Positions 42,370-53,214 of a stretch of 64,000 bases of DNA are shown one piece after another (the stretch's first letter is position 1; every line of letters starts with the position of its first letter). Source of the stretch: Halobacillus sp. Nhm2S1. Its GTDB lineage: Bacteria; Bacillota; Bacilli; Bacillales; Halobacillaceae. The notes beneath the pieces are model-generated. The model saw only the letters and a program-made list of their open reading frames with translations. It was not told the origin of the DNA and did no database searches. Position numbers and translations under genes: made by a program. The stretch covers positions 434,001 through 498,000 of the forward strand of contig NZ_JAIEZV010000001.1 of the NCBI RefSeq assembly GCF_019599545.1, written 5' to 3'.

Positions 42370-42431
42370 AAAAAAAGCCCTACCTCCCATCTAAGTGGAA
42401 AACAGGGCTTAAGCTTGTCGCATAAAGCCCT
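42370..42431 (-). promoter_or_regulatory. Candidate attenuator / ribosome-binding-site switch before spoVE
   Basis: Three short segments on the minus strand: AGGGCTT (42425-42431), AAGCCCT (42404-42410), and AGGGCTT followed by seven T in total (42370-42381). The middle one can pair with either neighbour. Pairing with the downstream one forms a terminator-like stem that holds the GGGAGGT site of spoVE and a T run ending directly at its ATG. Pairing with the upstream one frees it. Confidence 0.45.
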
Positions 42432-42433
42432 TA

Positions 42434-43777
42434 TTAGAGCTTATGCACAGCTTGGATAAACATGTTGCCTCTTTCTTCAAATGTACGATACTGATCCCAG
42501 CTCGCACAAGCTGGTGAGAGCAGGATGACATCGTCTTCTTCTGAGTACTGGTAGGCCTGACCAACCGCTTCCTGCATCGTTTCTACTTTGGTGACTTCCT
42601 CAATGCCGGCATCTCGTGCCGTTTCACTCAATTGATCAGCGGTTTCCCCGAAGACAACCATGGCTTTGACACCTTTCATGTGGGGAACCAGTGATTCGAA
42701 GCTTGTCCCACGATCAAGGCCGCCTGCAAGGAGAATGACTGGATTTTCGAATGATTTCAACGCATAAGAGGTGGCTAAAATGTTCGTCGCTTTAGAATCA
42801 TTGTAAAATGAGCGTCCGTTCTTTTTCATCACGAACTGCAGGCGGTGTTCGACTCCAGCAAAAGTGGTCAGTACTTTGACAATCGCTTCATTACGTATGC
42901 CGTTCACTTTAACCGCAGCAACTGCAGCCAGGATGTTCTGCAGGTTTTGTTCTCCTACCAAAACAATGTCTTGTTTTTTCATAATCGGTTCGTCTTCAAA
43001 GTATATGAACGTATCATCAGCCCAGGCACCTTGTCCTTCTTTCTTAATAGAAAAAGGAACGAGCTTCGCTTTGACATCAGGCAAAAATCGGGCGATGCTC
43101 TCATCATCCGCATTGTATACCAACGTGTCATCAGCCGTTTGGTTAGCTGTGATTTTCGCCTTCGCCTGATGATAGTTTTCTAACGTATGGTGATAATCAA
43201 GGTGGGCTTCGTAAAGGTTGAGCCACACCGCAATCTCTGGATGGAACTTTTCTGTCCCAAGCAGTTGGAACGATGAAAGTTCGGTCACCATCGTTTCATC
43301 TTGCTCCGTGCTTCTTGCCACCTCACAAGAAACATGCCCAATATTGCCTGCAAGGGAAACCTTTTGTTGATCTGCTTGAATCATTTCATGGATCAACGTC
43401 GTCGTGGTCGTCTTCCCGTTCGAGCCTGTTACGGCTACGAATGGACCTTCATGAAGGAAACTTGCCAATTCCACTTCGGTTACGACCGGAATATTCCGTT
43501 CCTCAGCTTTTGCAATAACTGGGTTTTCATAAGGAATGCCTGGGTTTTTGACGAGGTAATCCACATCATCCAATACGGATAACGGGTGTCCCCCTGTAAT
43601 GACCTCTGCCCCTTTTTCTATCAGTTTACGCACGTCTGGTGCGTGTTGATCCGCCTTTAAATCATTGATTCTCACTTGAACACCGCTGTCCAGGAACAAT
43701 TCAGCAGCTGCTGTACCACTTTTAGCAAGCCCTAGTACGAGAACCTGCTTATATGGAAAGTTTTTTAATGTTTTCAT
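42434..43777 (-). CDS. murD: UDP-N-acetylmuramoylalanine--D-glutamate ligase
   Basis: Adds D-glutamate to UDP-MurNAc-L-Ala, a cytoplasmic step of peptidoglycan synthesis. The Mur ligase P-loop [11 protein letters not shown] lies at about 116-126, with the central-domain [10 protein letters not shown] and C-terminal domain NDSKATN motifs. Length is 447 residues. It overlaps the mraY stop by 4 bases. Confidence 0.97.
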   Translation of the reverse strand: MKTLKNFPYKQVLVLGLAKSGTAAAELFLDSGVQVRINDLKADQHAPDVRKLIEKGAEVITGGHPLSVLDDVDYLVKNPGIPYENPVIAKAEERNIPVVTEVELASFLHEGPFVAVTGSNGKTTTTTLIHEMIQADQQKVSLAGNIGHVSCEVARSTEQDETMVTELSSFQLLGTEKFHPEIAVWLNLYEAHLDYHHTLENYHQAKAKITANQTADDTLVYNADDESIARFLPDVKAKLVPFSIKKEGQGAWADDTFIYFEDEPIMKKQDIVLVGEQNLQNILAAVAAVKVNGIRNEAIVKVLTTFAGVEHRLQFVMKKNGRSFYNDSKATNILATSYALKSFENPVILLAGGLDRGTSFESLVPHMKGVKAMVVFGETADQLSETARDAGIEEVTKVETMQEAVGQAYQYSEEDDVILLSPACASWDQYRTFEERGNMFIQAVHKL

Positions 43778-44760
43778 CCAAACATCACCTCAATATAAAT
43801 ACCGATCACTGCAAAGACAAGTCCCACAGCCCAGAATGTCGTTACAACACGCCATTCGGACCAGCCCTTCAATTCATAATGGTGATGAAGTGGACTCATT
43901 TTGAAGACACGCTTTCCTGTCGTCTTAAAAGAAATCACTTGGATAATAACAGACAGAGTTTCAAGGACGAAGACACCGCCTATAATGACAAGTATAAGTT
44001 CAAGTTTCGTTAAGATCGCAATAATGGCAATCGCTCCACCTAAAGCAAGCGATCCAGTATCTCCCATGAAAACTTTCGCCGGATGCGCGTTGAACACAAG
44101 GAAACCGAGCAGCGCTCCAACAATAGCAAGAGAGAAAATGGTGATTTCAACGTTCATTTGGCCTGTCCACGCCAGAATACCGAACGCGCCAAACGCGATC
44201 GCTGCCGTCCCTGCAAGAAGACCATCGAGACCATCGGTCAGATTGACAGCATTCGAAGCACCTACGAGCATAAACAGGATCAATAGAGCATAACCCCAAC
44301 CGAGGTCTACTTCAAAGGTTGTACCAGGAATACTAATATACGTTGGGAAATCCGAATTTCTAAGAATGAAATAGACAACGAGGGCAATGACAATCTGCCC
44401 GAGCATTTTCTGCTTTGATGTAAGACCCAAGTTTCTTTTCATCGCCACTTTAATGTAATCATCCAGGAACCCGAGCAGTCCATACCCGATTAAAACAAAT
44501 AATACTAAGAACAACTGCGTGTTCCCCGTGTCCGGGGTGAACCAAATGGATGCTAGGATCGTGGTAATGACCACAGCTACAATGATCATCACCCCGCCCA
44601 TCGTCGGTGTTCCGGATTTTTTCTGATGGGATTCAGGTCCCTCATCCCTTATAGCCTGACCGAACTTCAACCTTCTCAAAAAAGGGATGATCATCGGCGA
44701 GATCACAACAGTGATTGCAAATGAAATAGCCATAGTGATTAGTAGTATGTAGTCGTTCAT
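43774..44760 (-). CDS. mraY: Phospho-N-acetylmuramoyl-pentapeptide transferase
   Basis: Transfers phospho-MurNAc-pentapeptide to undecaprenyl phosphate, forming lipid I. It has about ten membrane segments in 328 residues. The catalytic motifs NLTDGLDGL and [12 protein letters not shown] and the early GTPTMGG loop are present. GGAGGAG precedes the ATG. Confidence 0.97.
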   Translation of the reverse strand: MNDYILLITMAISFAITVVISPMIIPFLRRLKFGQAIRDEGPESHQKKSGTPTMGGVMIIVAVVITTILASIWFTPDTGNTQLFLVLFVLIGYGLLGFLDDYIKVAMKRNLGLTSKQKMLGQIVIALVVYFILRNSDFPTYISIPGTTFEVDLGWGYALLILFMLVGASNAVNLTDGLDGLLAGTAAIAFGAFGILAWTGQMNVEITIFSLAIVGALLGFLVFNAHPAKVFMGDTGSLALGGAIAIIAILTKLELILVIIGGVFVLETLSVIIQVISFKTTGKRVFKMSPLHHHYELKGWSEWRVVTTFWAVGLVFAVIGIYIEVMFG

Positions 44761-44799
44761 GTGTAGTTCTCCTCCTTTTCCATCATCATCGCCTATCGA

Positions 44800-46158
44800 T
44801 CAATCCACGAGATTTTCAAGTAGTTCTTCTAGTTTCATTCCTCTGGAAGCTTTGATAAGTACGACGGTGTCCGCTGTTAACTCTTGACGGACGTGATGAC
44901 TTAACGTTTGTTTGTCTGTAAAATGATGCGTTTCAATGGAAGGATACTGCTTTTCTACGGCCTCCGTGATGGCTTTGGAATCTTGGCCAATCGTATAAAC
45001 CGCATGAATCTTCTCATCAATAGCATCGGCTACGCTCCTATGAAGCGATTCTGACTGCTCTCCTAACTCAAACATATCACCTAATATTAACACTTTCCTG
45101 CTTTTAGATGTCAATTGACTGACAACTTCGATGATTGCTTTCATGGAAGTCGGGGAAGCATTGTAGGCATCATTAATGATTAAGGAACCTTTTGGCCCCT
45201 CATGTTTTTCAAAACGCATGGCAGACATTTGCAGTTGCTGAAACCCTTGCTGGATCTCTTCTGGAGATAACCCTAAGCGTTCGGCAAGAGCGATGACGTA
45301 TGTAGCATTTTTCACATTATGTTTCCCGGCCATAGGCAAATCATAAGACTGCCCACCGACTTTAAATGTACTGCTCTCATCTGTCAATCGAAGAACCTCG
45401 GCCTGATAGTCAAGCTGATCACCAAAACCACAAGTAACCGTCCAGCTCTTAGACATTTGTTCTTGCAATAGAGGCTCATCTCCATCGAGAATTAAGGCCC
45501 CTTTTTCAGAGAGGCCTTCTGTAATCTCAAGCTTCGCCCCTGCGATTCCTTCTCTGGAACCGAGATTCTCAATATGGGACTCTCCAATATTCGTAATGAT
45601 GGCGTAATTTGGTTCAGCAAGCTTTGATAAAACAGAAATTTCCCCTGCACGATCCATGCCCATTTCCAGAACGACAGCTTCTGTTTCTGGATCCATGGCA
45701 AGGACAGTGAGAGGGAGACCGATATGATTATTGAAATTACCAGCGGTCTTATGGGTTTTGTACTTGACTTGCAGGACGGATGCTGTCAGGTCTTTCGTTG
45801 TCGTTTTCCCATTCGATCCCGTGACACCGATGACGACTGGATCCACCTTTTTCAAGTAATAGGAAGCCAGTTGTTGAAGTGCTTTCGTCGTGTCTTCCAC
45901 AAAAAAGACAGGGAAGTCTGTAGGTGTCAACTTCGGCAAAGGTTGGTCTTCCTGCCATAATGTTGCTACCGCTCCCTGTTTAATGGCATCTCCAAGAAAA
46001 TCGTGTGCATCGAAATTCTCTCCGACAATCGGAACGAACAAACTTTGCCTCGCCGTTTTACGACTGTCAGTCATCACAGACCTGAGCTGTATCCGATCCG
46101 ATGCGGCTCCTTTATTTTTCGAAAAAAGTTGTGTGAGTTCATTTACTTCTACAATCAT
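44800..46158 (-). CDS. murF: UDP-N-acetylmuramoyl-tripeptide--D-alanyl-D-alanine ligase
   Basis: Adds D-Ala-D-Ala to the UDP-MurNAc-tripeptide. The P-loop [12 protein letters not shown] lies at about 114-125, followed by NFNNHIGLPLT and later INDAYNASPTSM. Length is 452 residues. It overlaps the murE stop by 4 bases and precedes mraY by about 40 bases. Confidence 0.97.
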   Translation of the reverse strand: MIVEVNELTQLFSKNKGAASDRIQLRSVMTDSRKTARQSLFVPIVGENFDAHDFLGDAIKQGAVATLWQEDQPLPKLTPTDFPVFFVEDTTKALQQLASYYLKKVDPVVIGVTGSNGKTTTKDLTASVLQVKYKTHKTAGNFNNHIGLPLTVLAMDPETEAVVLEMGMDRAGEISVLSKLAEPNYAIITNIGESHIENLGSREGIAGAKLEITEGLSEKGALILDGDEPLLQEQMSKSWTVTCGFGDQLDYQAEVLRLTDESSTFKVGGQSYDLPMAGKHNVKNATYVIALAERLGLSPEEIQQGFQQLQMSAMRFEKHEGPKGSLIINDAYNASPTSMKAIIEVVSQLTSKSRKVLILGDMFELGEQSESLHRSVADAIDEKIHAVYTIGQDSKAITEAVEKQYPSIETHHFTDKQTLSHHVRQELTADTVVLIKASRGMKLEELLENLVD

Positions 46159-47630
46159 GATGGATGCTCCTTCATCTCTCTTAATATCGTACGGGCCACC
46201 TCACAATCATCGAAATGATGACGGATGCCCTTGACTTCCTGGTAAGTTTCGTGGCCTTTTCCTGCAATTAGAACGATATCACCTGTTTTTGCATGTTCAA
46301 TCGCATAGGTGATGGCTTCTTTACGATCCTCTATTAGTTTATAACGCCCTTTTACATGGGTGGTCATATCTCTGAAAATCTGTTTAGGGTCCTCTGTCCG
46401 AGGGTTGTCATTGGTGAAAATCACCCGGTCCGCATAGTCGACACTCACTTTCGCCATCTCAGGACGTTTGCTGCGATCACGATCACCTCCGCATCCGACA
46501 ACCACGGTGATGGTGCCTTTACATAAATCCCGGAGCGTCTGCAATACGTTCTTTAGTGAATCCGGAGTATGGGCATAGTCCACCACGACACCGAAACCTT
46601 GACCTTCTCTTACGGGTTCGAACCTCCCCCTCACACCTTTAGTCTGCTGGAAGGATCGTTGGATGGTCTCTAAAGGGACCCCGGACAAAATAGCCGCACC
46701 CGCTGCCGCAAGCATATTATAAATGCTGAACAGCCCCATCAATGGACTCTTAATGGAGACCGAACCGATGGGAGTGGTCATAATGAAGGCAGTACCCGTT
46801 TCTGTCATCGTGTATTCCTCCGCTTTTATATCTGCCTTTTCAAAAATGCCATAAGTCAGCAATCCTTGGGAAGTAGAGCGGATAAATTTTTTTGCCTGCG
46901 GGGAGTCGTTGTTGATGACTGCGAATTTCTCACGTTCCTTATTATACCCATTCCCTAATTGTGCGAACAATAGGGACTTTGCACGAAGATAATCATCAAA
47001 ATTTTCATGATAATCTAAATGATCCTGGGTCAAATTCGTAAACACGGCGATATCAAAATCACAGCCGAATACTCTTCCTTGATCAAGCGCATGGGAAGAT
47101 ACTTCCATGATCGCATGATCGACGCCCGCCGCATGCATCTTATGGAAATAGCGCTGCAAGGTAAGAGCGTCTGGTGTCGTGTTTTTTACAGGGAACGTTT
47201 CTCCAGCAATATTCACCTGGATGGTTCCGATGATCCCGGTTTTCTTTTTATGCTGCTGAAAGATTTCTTCCAGCAGATAGGTGATGGTCGTTTTGCCATT
47301 TGTGCCGGTTACTCCTATGACATGGAGAGACTCTGAAGGGCATCCATAAAAAGCAGCAGACGCCATGGCAAGCGCTCTTGATGTATCATTCACAAGAACG
47401 ACAGGAACAGAGAGAGCCACCTCCTCTTCAGCGATGACAGCCACGGCCCCTCTTTCCACTGCGCCTTTTGCAAACCGGTGCCCATCAACGTCCACACCGC
47501 GCAGGCAGACAAACACATCTCCAGGCTCCGTCGTTCTTGAATCCATGGACAGCCCTTTAATATGAAGGTCTGCCACTGGTTTCGTTACTTTATAAAAAGG
47601 AATGTACCGCAAGAGTTTCTTCATTTTCAT
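46155..47630 (-). CDS. murE: UDP-N-acetylmuramoyl-tripeptide synthetase MurE, meso-diaminopimelate type
   Basis: Adds the third peptide residue to UDP-MurNAc-L-Ala-D-Glu. The P-loop VTGTNGKTT lies near 107-115. The substrate-selecting motif reads DNPR (about 408-411), characteristic of meso-diaminopimelate-adding enzymes rather than lysine or ornithine types. The start is the ATG at 47630 after AAGGGTG; the GTG three codons upstream is part of that site. The product is 491 residues. Confidence 0.95.
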   Translation of the reverse strand: MKMKKLLRYIPFYKVTKPVADLHIKGLSMDSRTTEPGDVFVCLRGVDVDGHRFAKGAVERGAVAVIAEEEVALSVPVVLVNDTSRALAMASAAFYGCPSESLHVIGVTGTNGKTTITYLLEEIFQQHKKKTGIIGTIQVNIAGETFPVKNTTPDALTLQRYFHKMHAAGVDHAIMEVSSHALDQGRVFGCDFDIAVFTNLTQDHLDYHENFDDYLRAKSLLFAQLGNGYNKEREKFAVINNDSPQAKKFIRSTSQGLLTYGIFEKADIKAEEYTMTETGTAFIMTTPIGSVSIKSPLMGLFSIYNMLAAAGAAILSGVPLETIQRSFQQTKGVRGRFEPVREGQGFGVVVDYAHTPDSLKNVLQTLRDLCKGTITVVVGCGGDRDRSKRPEMAKVSVDYADRVIFTNDNPRTEDPKQIFRDMTTHVKGRYKLIEDRKEAITYAIEHAKTGDIVLIAGKGHETYQEVKGIRHHFDDCEVARTILREMKEHPS

Positions 47631-47678
47631 ATGTGTCACCCTTACCTGCTCACAAGTTTTATTATACCAAACGTCGGT

Positions 47679-49601
47679 TTAATTCCCCAGATACACACGA
47701 ATGGTCGAACCACTAGGCACTTTCACACCGGCTTCAGGCGCCTGTGTAATCACTTTAGACCCGCTGCCACTGACTTCCACTTTTAAGTTCAGAAGCATTT
47801 GACTTAATTCTTTTTTCTCCATCCCTGTAACGTCCGGTATTTCTACTAAGGGCTCATCCGGCCAAGAGTATTCTTTTTCCAACCCGTCTTTCCTAGGCTC
47901 CACTCCTAAAGCGCGTAAACTGTCACTCATAATGTTTCCTACGATTGGAGCAGCTACGACACCACCGAACTGCACCGTATTCTTTGGATTGTCGATGGCC
48001 AGATACACGACAAGTTCAGGATCGTCCGCTGGAGCAAATCCGATGAAGGATACGATATGGTTATTTTCCATGTACCTTCCATCCGGGCCGACTTTTTGAG
48101 CGGTACCGGTTTTCCCGCCGACACGATATCCTTCCACGTACGCTCCCCGGCCTGTCCCTTTGGCGACAACACTTTCGAGAGCACGGCGGATTTCTGCCGA
48201 CGTTTCTTCAGAAATGATTCGCTCTTTTAGTTTCGGTTCATTTTTTTCTAACGTTTCGCCAGTGGTTGGATCAACCCATGCTTCTTGGATATACGGTTCA
48301 TAATAATAGCCCCCGTTCACCGCTGCGGCTACAGCCATGACCTGCTGGATCGGCGTGACCGATACCCCCTGACCAAAGGCCGTCGTCGCCTGCTCTACAG
48401 GACCGACGTTCTCCGGCTTGAACAGAATCCCTTTCCCTTCTCCCTCAAGGTCAATACCGGTCTTCTCACCAAAACCAAACCGATCGATGTATTCAAAAAG
48501 CTTTTCTGTGCCAAGTCGTTGTCCAAGAGTCACAAACCCAGGGTTACACGAATTTTGGACGACTTCAAGGAACGTCTGGTCCCCGTGTCCGCCTCGTTTC
48601 CAACAGCGAAGAGTCGCTCCGTCTACTTTGATCGAACCGGAGTCATGGAAATGTTCATCTTCAAGGTCAACGAGATCTTCTTCCAGAGCTGCCGCGAGGG
48701 TGATGATCTTAAATGTGGATCCAGGCTCGTACGTACTCCAGACAGGTAAATTTCGGTTGTAGACTTCCGGTTTCACTTCCTGGTAATTAGCTGGGTCAAA
48801 ATTGGGGCGAGTCGCCATTCCTACCACTTTCCCTGTATCTGGATCAACCGCTAAAGCCACCGCTCCATCAGGGTTATATTTGGCCTGAGCGATATCAAGC
48901 TCTCGTTCCATAATGGATTGGACTTTGTAATCAATCGTCAGCTGCAGATCTTTTCCATCCTCGGGCGGCTTATAGATATCCGCCATATCCGGCATCCTTT
49001 TCCCTTTTGCATCAGAGAAAAAAGACAAAGCCCCTTTTTCTCCTCTCAATTCTTCGTCATAATAGGCCTCTAAGCCGAGCAGCCCCTGATTATCGATGCC
49101 ACTGAATCCAAGGACGTGTGAAAGGAAAGAGCCGTGAGGATAGTATCTCTTTGAATCTTCGGCGATATAGACACCAGGCATCTGCAAAGACTGGATCGCC
49201 TCCGCCTGTTCCTCACTGATTTTACGGCCTTCCGGGTGGATCCTTTCGATAGAGGTCACTTTTGTGACGTGAGAATAAGCTTTCTCCACACTCATGTCCA
49301 GAATCTGGGCAAGGTTTTGTGCCGTCTGTTCCGCATCTTTGATTTGTCTCGGGACGACCATGACCGTTGGGGCGGATTGATTACCGACGAGCACTTCGCC
49401 ATTGGAGTCAAGAATCTTCCCCCGCTCCGGTTCAAAGGTTATATCCCTGCTCCATGATTCCTCCGCCTTTGAAATGAGGAAATCACTCAAGAAGAACTGG
49501 ACATACCCGAGCCTCCCTGCGATGACAAAAAAAATAACCATTCCAACAAGAAAGACAGCGACTAATCGTTTCTTTACGACCACTTGTGATACTCGTCTCA
49601 T
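47679..49601 (-). CDS. spoVD: Sporulation-specific class B penicillin-binding protein SpoVD
   Basis: Transpeptidase for spore cortex, the partner of SpoVE. It has an N-terminal membrane anchor (about 12-30), a dimerisation domain, and a transpeptidase domain with S295-TFK298, S351-C-N353 and K497-TGT. One C-terminal PASTA domain (about 583-640) favours SpoVD over vegetative PBP2B. Length is 640 residues, near the B. subtilis protein. It lies between pbpB and murE. Confidence 0.95.
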   Translation of the reverse strand: MRRVSQVVVKKRLVAVFLVGMVIFFVIAGRLGYVQFFLSDFLISKAEESWSRDITFEPERGKILDSNGEVLVGNQSAPTVMVVPRQIKDAEQTAQNLAQILDMSVEKAYSHVTKVTSIERIHPEGRKISEEQAEAIQSLQMPGVYIAEDSKRYYPHGSFLSHVLGFSGIDNQGLLGLEAYYDEELRGEKGALSFFSDAKGKRMPDMADIYKPPEDGKDLQLTIDYKVQSIMERELDIAQAKYNPDGAVALAVDPDTGKVVGMATRPNFDPANYQEVKPEVYNRNLPVWSTYEPGSTFKIITLAAALEEDLVDLEDEHFHDSGSIKVDGATLRCWKRGGHGDQTFLEVVQNSCNPGFVTLGQRLGTEKLFEYIDRFGFGEKTGIDLEGEGKGILFKPENVGPVEQATTAFGQGVSVTPIQQVMAVAAAVNGGYYYEPYIQEAWVDPTTGETLEKNEPKLKERIISEETSAEIRRALESVVAKGTGRGAYVEGYRVGGKTGTAQKVGPDGRYMENNHIVSFIGFAPADDPELVVYLAIDNPKNTVQFGGVVAAPIVGNIMSDSLRALGVEPRKDGLEKEYSWPDEPLVEIPDVTGMEKKELSQMLLNLKVEVSGSGSKVITQAPEAGVKVPSGSTIRVYLGN

Positions 49602-49688
49602 CTTAATAACTCCTTTTTGAAGTCAATAGAGTCAGCTTGTATCACTATATGCAATCTAGAAACGATTAGAACACTGCCTGGAATGGTG

Positions 49689-51827
49689 TCACTCCTCTCT
49701 CGGAGGAGCTAATTCTACGACTAAATAGCCGCCTTCTTTTATACTGGAACCTTCAGGGATGCTCTGTTTTTCAACAAAGCCATTCCCCATCGTCTCGATG
49801 TTCAAGTTGAAATGTTTCACAAGTCTGTGCACATCACGGGCTGAATATCCGGTCAAATCAGGCATGGTCGGTTTGTCTGTAATGACCATAATCCTTTGAT
49901 TTTCGACCACTTCTGAGCCCGGTTGTGGAAGGACGGCGGTCACCTCGCCGCCGTTTCCAATAACTTCTACATTCGAGAACGTCTGTTTCAGATCTTCTTT
50001 GGCTTTTGAAGTACCTTTACCAACGACATCTGGAATAGTCAACGGTGAAACGGATTCGTCCACCTCTTTATCCGGTTGAATATCCATGTAATGGAGACTG
50101 TTTTCGAGCACTGTTCTGGTAATGTAAGATACAGGCTCAGAACCAAGCTCCGTAACCTCTAAATCCGGCTGCTGAACAGCAACGTACATGAGTAGTTCAG
50201 GATCCTCTTTCGGAGCCATCCCCATGAAGGAGAAAATGTAGTTATTCCGCCCTGTCAAATACCTTCCATTTTCAATCATCTGGGCCGTACCTGTTTTACC
50301 TGCAAGGGTGTAGTCATCCAGTTTGAACGATTGAGCAGTCCCTTGTTCAGACGTGACGACTGTTCCCATAAGGTCACGCATCTGCTTGGCCGTGCTCTCA
50401 GAAATAGGCTGCCCGATCTCTTCCGGTTTGTTTTCCTTCAACACTTCACCCGTTTCACTTGAGGTGATTTTAGACAACATATAAGGCCGCATCATTTTGC
50501 CCTCATTGGCGACAGATGTCGCCGCTGTCATCAGTTGAATCGCCGTGAATGTGGAACCCTGTCCGAAAGACGTCGTCGCTTGTTCAGACGGCTTATTAAA
50601 AACAAAGCGTCCATTTTTCTCATTCGGAAGATCGATCCCTGTCTTTTCATCAAAATGGAAATCAGTCAAATATTTTCGTAGTTTCGTAGGCCCAAGAACC
50701 TCAAGGGCGATTTTAGATGAGGCCACATTTGAAGACCGTTGAAATCCTTCGTCATAAGAAATCGGTCCCCAGCCTTCCCCATTGTTATGATCCCCGATCG
50801 TATGACCTGGTACTTTGTATGTTCCTGATTTGAACATATCGCTTCCTTTATACACACCTTCTTCGATTGCAGCTGCCCATGTGAAGATTTTCATAGTGGA
50901 ACCGGGTTCGAAGGTGTAGGAAACAATGTCGTTATACCAATTATCCACCTCGCCAATATCGTTCGGGTTATAGCTCGGACGGTTACTCATCGCTAAGATT
51001 TCACCTGTATCAGGGTCCATCACAGCCGCCATGATTTTTTCCGGACTGTACTGTTCATCTACCTGTGATAGGGCATCTTCTAAAAAGGTTTGGATTTTCT
51101 GGTCAATGGTCAAATGAACATCGTTCCCGTTTTCAGGTTCTGTCATCACTTCGTTCGGATCTAACAGTTTCGTTCCGTATTTGTCTCGTTCGTAACTGAT
51201 TTTCCCCTTTTCTTCTTGCAGATGTTCTTCCATCTGCTTCTCAATGCCTGTCACGCCGTTGATGTTCCCATCCTGGCTACGGGCAAATCCGATGACATGA
51301 GAAGCAAATTTCCCATTTGGATAGTAGCGTTTCGACTCTTGTTTGAATTCGATACCGGACAACTCAAGATCTTCTATTTCATCTTTCGCCTCCTGGGAAA
51401 TCGAACGTCCGTTGGAACCGAATTCGACTTGGAAGCGTTCATTTTCCTGGCCTTCTTCAATCGTTTGTCTGATATCCCTTGCTTCCATATCAAGCAGTGG
51501 AGCAAGTTTCTCTGCTGTCTCCCCAGGGTCCGTCACGTGCCTCGGTGGATCGAGGTTAGCGGAATACTCCGGGTCTACGATGGCATAGATTCTATAAGTG
51601 GGACGATCATAGGCAAGTACCATCCCGTTTTTATCATAGATTTTCCCTCTGTCTGCATCGATTTCATAAGAGCTTGTCCGGATGTCTTCCGCCCATTTCT
51701 GTAAATCGACACCTTCCACTGTCTCTGCTGTCTCAATATAAATGAAACGCCCCGCAATGATGAAAAATACAATCGCAAAGGCGACCATCAAAAATGCGGA
51801 GCTTTTATTATTGTTGCTTTTTTTCAT
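49689..51827 (-). CDS. pbpB: Division-specific class B penicillin-binding protein PBP2B
   Basis: Septal transpeptidase. It has a membrane anchor (about 10-28), a pedestal domain, and a catalytic domain with S310-TMK313, S365-S-N367 and K511-TGT. Two PASTA domains are at about 594-655 and 656-712. It is 712 residues and starts 17 bases after the ftsL stop. Confidence 0.97.
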   Translation of the reverse strand: MKKSNNNKSSAFLMVAFAIVFFIIAGRFIYIETAETVEGVDLQKWAEDIRTSSYEIDADRGKIYDKNGMVLAYDRPTYRIYAIVDPEYSANLDPPRHVTDPGETAEKLAPLLDMEARDIRQTIEEGQENERFQVEFGSNGRSISQEAKDEIEDLELSGIEFKQESKRYYPNGKFASHVIGFARSQDGNINGVTGIEKQMEEHLQEEKGKISYERDKYGTKLLDPNEVMTEPENGNDVHLTIDQKIQTFLEDALSQVDEQYSPEKIMAAVMDPDTGEILAMSNRPSYNPNDIGEVDNWYNDIVSYTFEPGSTMKIFTWAAAIEEGVYKGSDMFKSGTYKVPGHTIGDHNNGEGWGPISYDEGFQRSSNVASSKIALEVLGPTKLRKYLTDFHFDEKTGIDLPNEKNGRFVFNKPSEQATTSFGQGSTFTAIQLMTAATSVANEGKMMRPYMLSKITSSETGEVLKENKPEEIGQPISESTAKQMRDLMGTVVTSEQGTAQSFKLDDYTLAGKTGTAQMIENGRYLTGRNNYIFSFMGMAPKEDPELLMYVAVQQPDLEVTELGSEPVSYITRTVLENSLHYMDIQPDKEVDESVSPLTIPDVVGKGTSKAKEDLKQTFSNVEVIGNGGEVTAVLPQPGSEVVENQRIMVITDKPTMPDLTGYSARDVHRLVKHFNLNIETMGNGFVEKQSIPEGSSIKEGGYLVVELAPPREE

Positions 51828-51844
51828 TAGGAAATCACCAGCCG

Positions 51845-52216
51845 TTACTCGTTATTGATTTTACCGGCTTGCTTCACTTGTGCATTTTGGATATTCAACC
51901 CATTTTCTTTAGCAATGCTCAAAATCCGATCCGGGTTACTAAGTTCTTTCACCTGATAAGCAAGGTTTTCATTAAGGGACTCCTGTTGTTGAATCTCTTG
52001 TTCAAGCCCGCGGATATCACGGTTGATCGTATCTGTTTGAGCAGATGTCTGCACTAAAAACACCGACGCTGCAAGCACTGCAGTCGTTGCAAACGAATAG
52101 AGGAACTTTTCCCCTGTGCTAATCCATTTTTTCTTTTTATGTACCTTTACTTTCGCCTGTTTTTGTCTTTCAGGCTGTTGTAAAGGCTGCTGTTTTCTAA
52201 TCTGTTCAGCACTCAT
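51845..52216 (-). CDS. ftsL: Cell division protein FtsL
   Basis: Small bitopic division protein that heterodimerises with DivIC. A basic cytoplasmic tail, one membrane helix (about 40-57) and an extracellular coiled coil with a leucine/glutamine heptad pattern (about 65-105) are visible. The start is the ATG at 52216, overlapping the rsmH stop, with AAGGGTGG upstream. The product is 123 residues. Confidence 0.93.
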   Translation of the reverse strand: MSAEQIRKQQPLQQPERQKQAKVKVHKKKKWISTGEKFLYSFATTAVLAASVFLVQTSAQTDTINRDIRGLEQEIQQQESLNENLAYQVKELSNPDRILSIAKENGLNIQNAQVKQAGKINNE

Positions 52217-53193
52217 GTTTGTTTCCACCCTTCATTAAATTCGAATTCTTTATTCCAAGGTTTGACTTTCTCGACAATCCTCAGTTTCGCAGAACGTGAA
52301 CGACGATTCTCCTCAAGCTCTGATTCATCAGCTACAATAGGCTTTCGGCTGACCATTTGGAAAGGTGGCTGTTTATCTTCCGGGATCATTGGGATGTTTT
52401 TCGGCAATGGAGGATTTGTACTCCATTTCTTGAACGCCTGCTTGCATAAACGATCCTCTAGAGAGTGGAAGGTGATGACAGCAATCCGTCCACCGATCCC
52501 AACGACTCTTGCTGCCTGATGAAGGCTGTCCTGAAAAGCTCCAAGCTCATCATTGACTGCAATACGGATGGCCTGAAAAACCCTTTTACCAGGGTGTCCG
52601 CCTTTTCTTCTGGCTGGCGCAGGGATCCCTTCCTTGATGAGTTCAACCAATTCTCCTGTCGTTTCAATGGTTTTCTCTTTTCTTGCTGCTTCGATCTTCC
52701 TTGCAATTTGTTTGGAGAACTTCTCTTCTCCGTATTTGAAAAAGATACGGACGAGATCCTCGTATGGCCACTCATTGACAACTTCTTTCGCACTGAGCTC
52801 TGCTTCCTGGTTCATCCGCATATCGAGCGGAGCGTCCTGATGGTAGCTGAACCCTCGCTCTTCTACATCCAATTGGGGACTGGAAACGCCAAGATCATAA
52901 ATAACACCATCGACTTCCGTTACCTCAAGCTCTGCTAATTTCTCTTCCAACTGACGGAAGTTAGCATGGACGAAAGTAACACGATCCTGATAATCCTTCA
53001 GACGGTCCATTGCAGCTTTCAAGGCAACTTCATCCTGATCGAAAGATATCAACCGACCATTCCCCTTCAAGGCTTTGGCAATCGCTTCGGAGTGCCCTCC
53101 ACCTCCTAAGGTGCAGTCGACATAAATGCCTTCCGGGTCCAAATCTAAATGTTGTATGGTTTCACTTTTTAATACACTGTAATGTTCAAACAT
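52213..53193 (-). CDS. rsmH: 16S rRNA (cytosine-1402-N4)-methyltransferase RsmH
   Basis: Methylates C1402 in the 16S decoding site. SAM motif [14 protein letters not shown] lies near 26-38, followed by [11 protein letters not shown] and [16 protein letters not shown], the family signatures. At 326 residues it is slightly longer than usual through a basic C-terminal extension. It is second in the cluster after mraZ and is also called mraW. Confidence 0.97.
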   Translation of the reverse strand: MFEHYSVLKSETIQHLDLDPEGIYVDCTLGGGGHSEAIAKALKGNGRLISFDQDEVALKAAMDRLKDYQDRVTFVHANFRQLEEKLAELEVTEVDGVIYDLGVSSPQLDVEERGFSYHQDAPLDMRMNQEAELSAKEVVNEWPYEDLVRIFFKYGEEKFSKQIARKIEAARKEKTIETTGELVELIKEGIPAPARRKGGHPGKRVFQAIRIAVNDELGAFQDSLHQAARVVGIGGRIAVITFHSLEDRLCKQAFKKWSTNPPLPKNIPMIPEDKQPPFQMVSRKPIVADESELEENRRSRSAKLRIVEKVKPWNKEFEFNEGWKQT

Positions 53194-53214
53194 GGTTTCA
53201 CTCGTTTCTATCGA

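Noticed and set aside
49602-49688. Sigma-E promoter before spoVD
   Set aside because: GCATATA and GATACAAG occur on the minus strand, but their spacing does not fit the sigma-E pattern, so I do not call a promoter.
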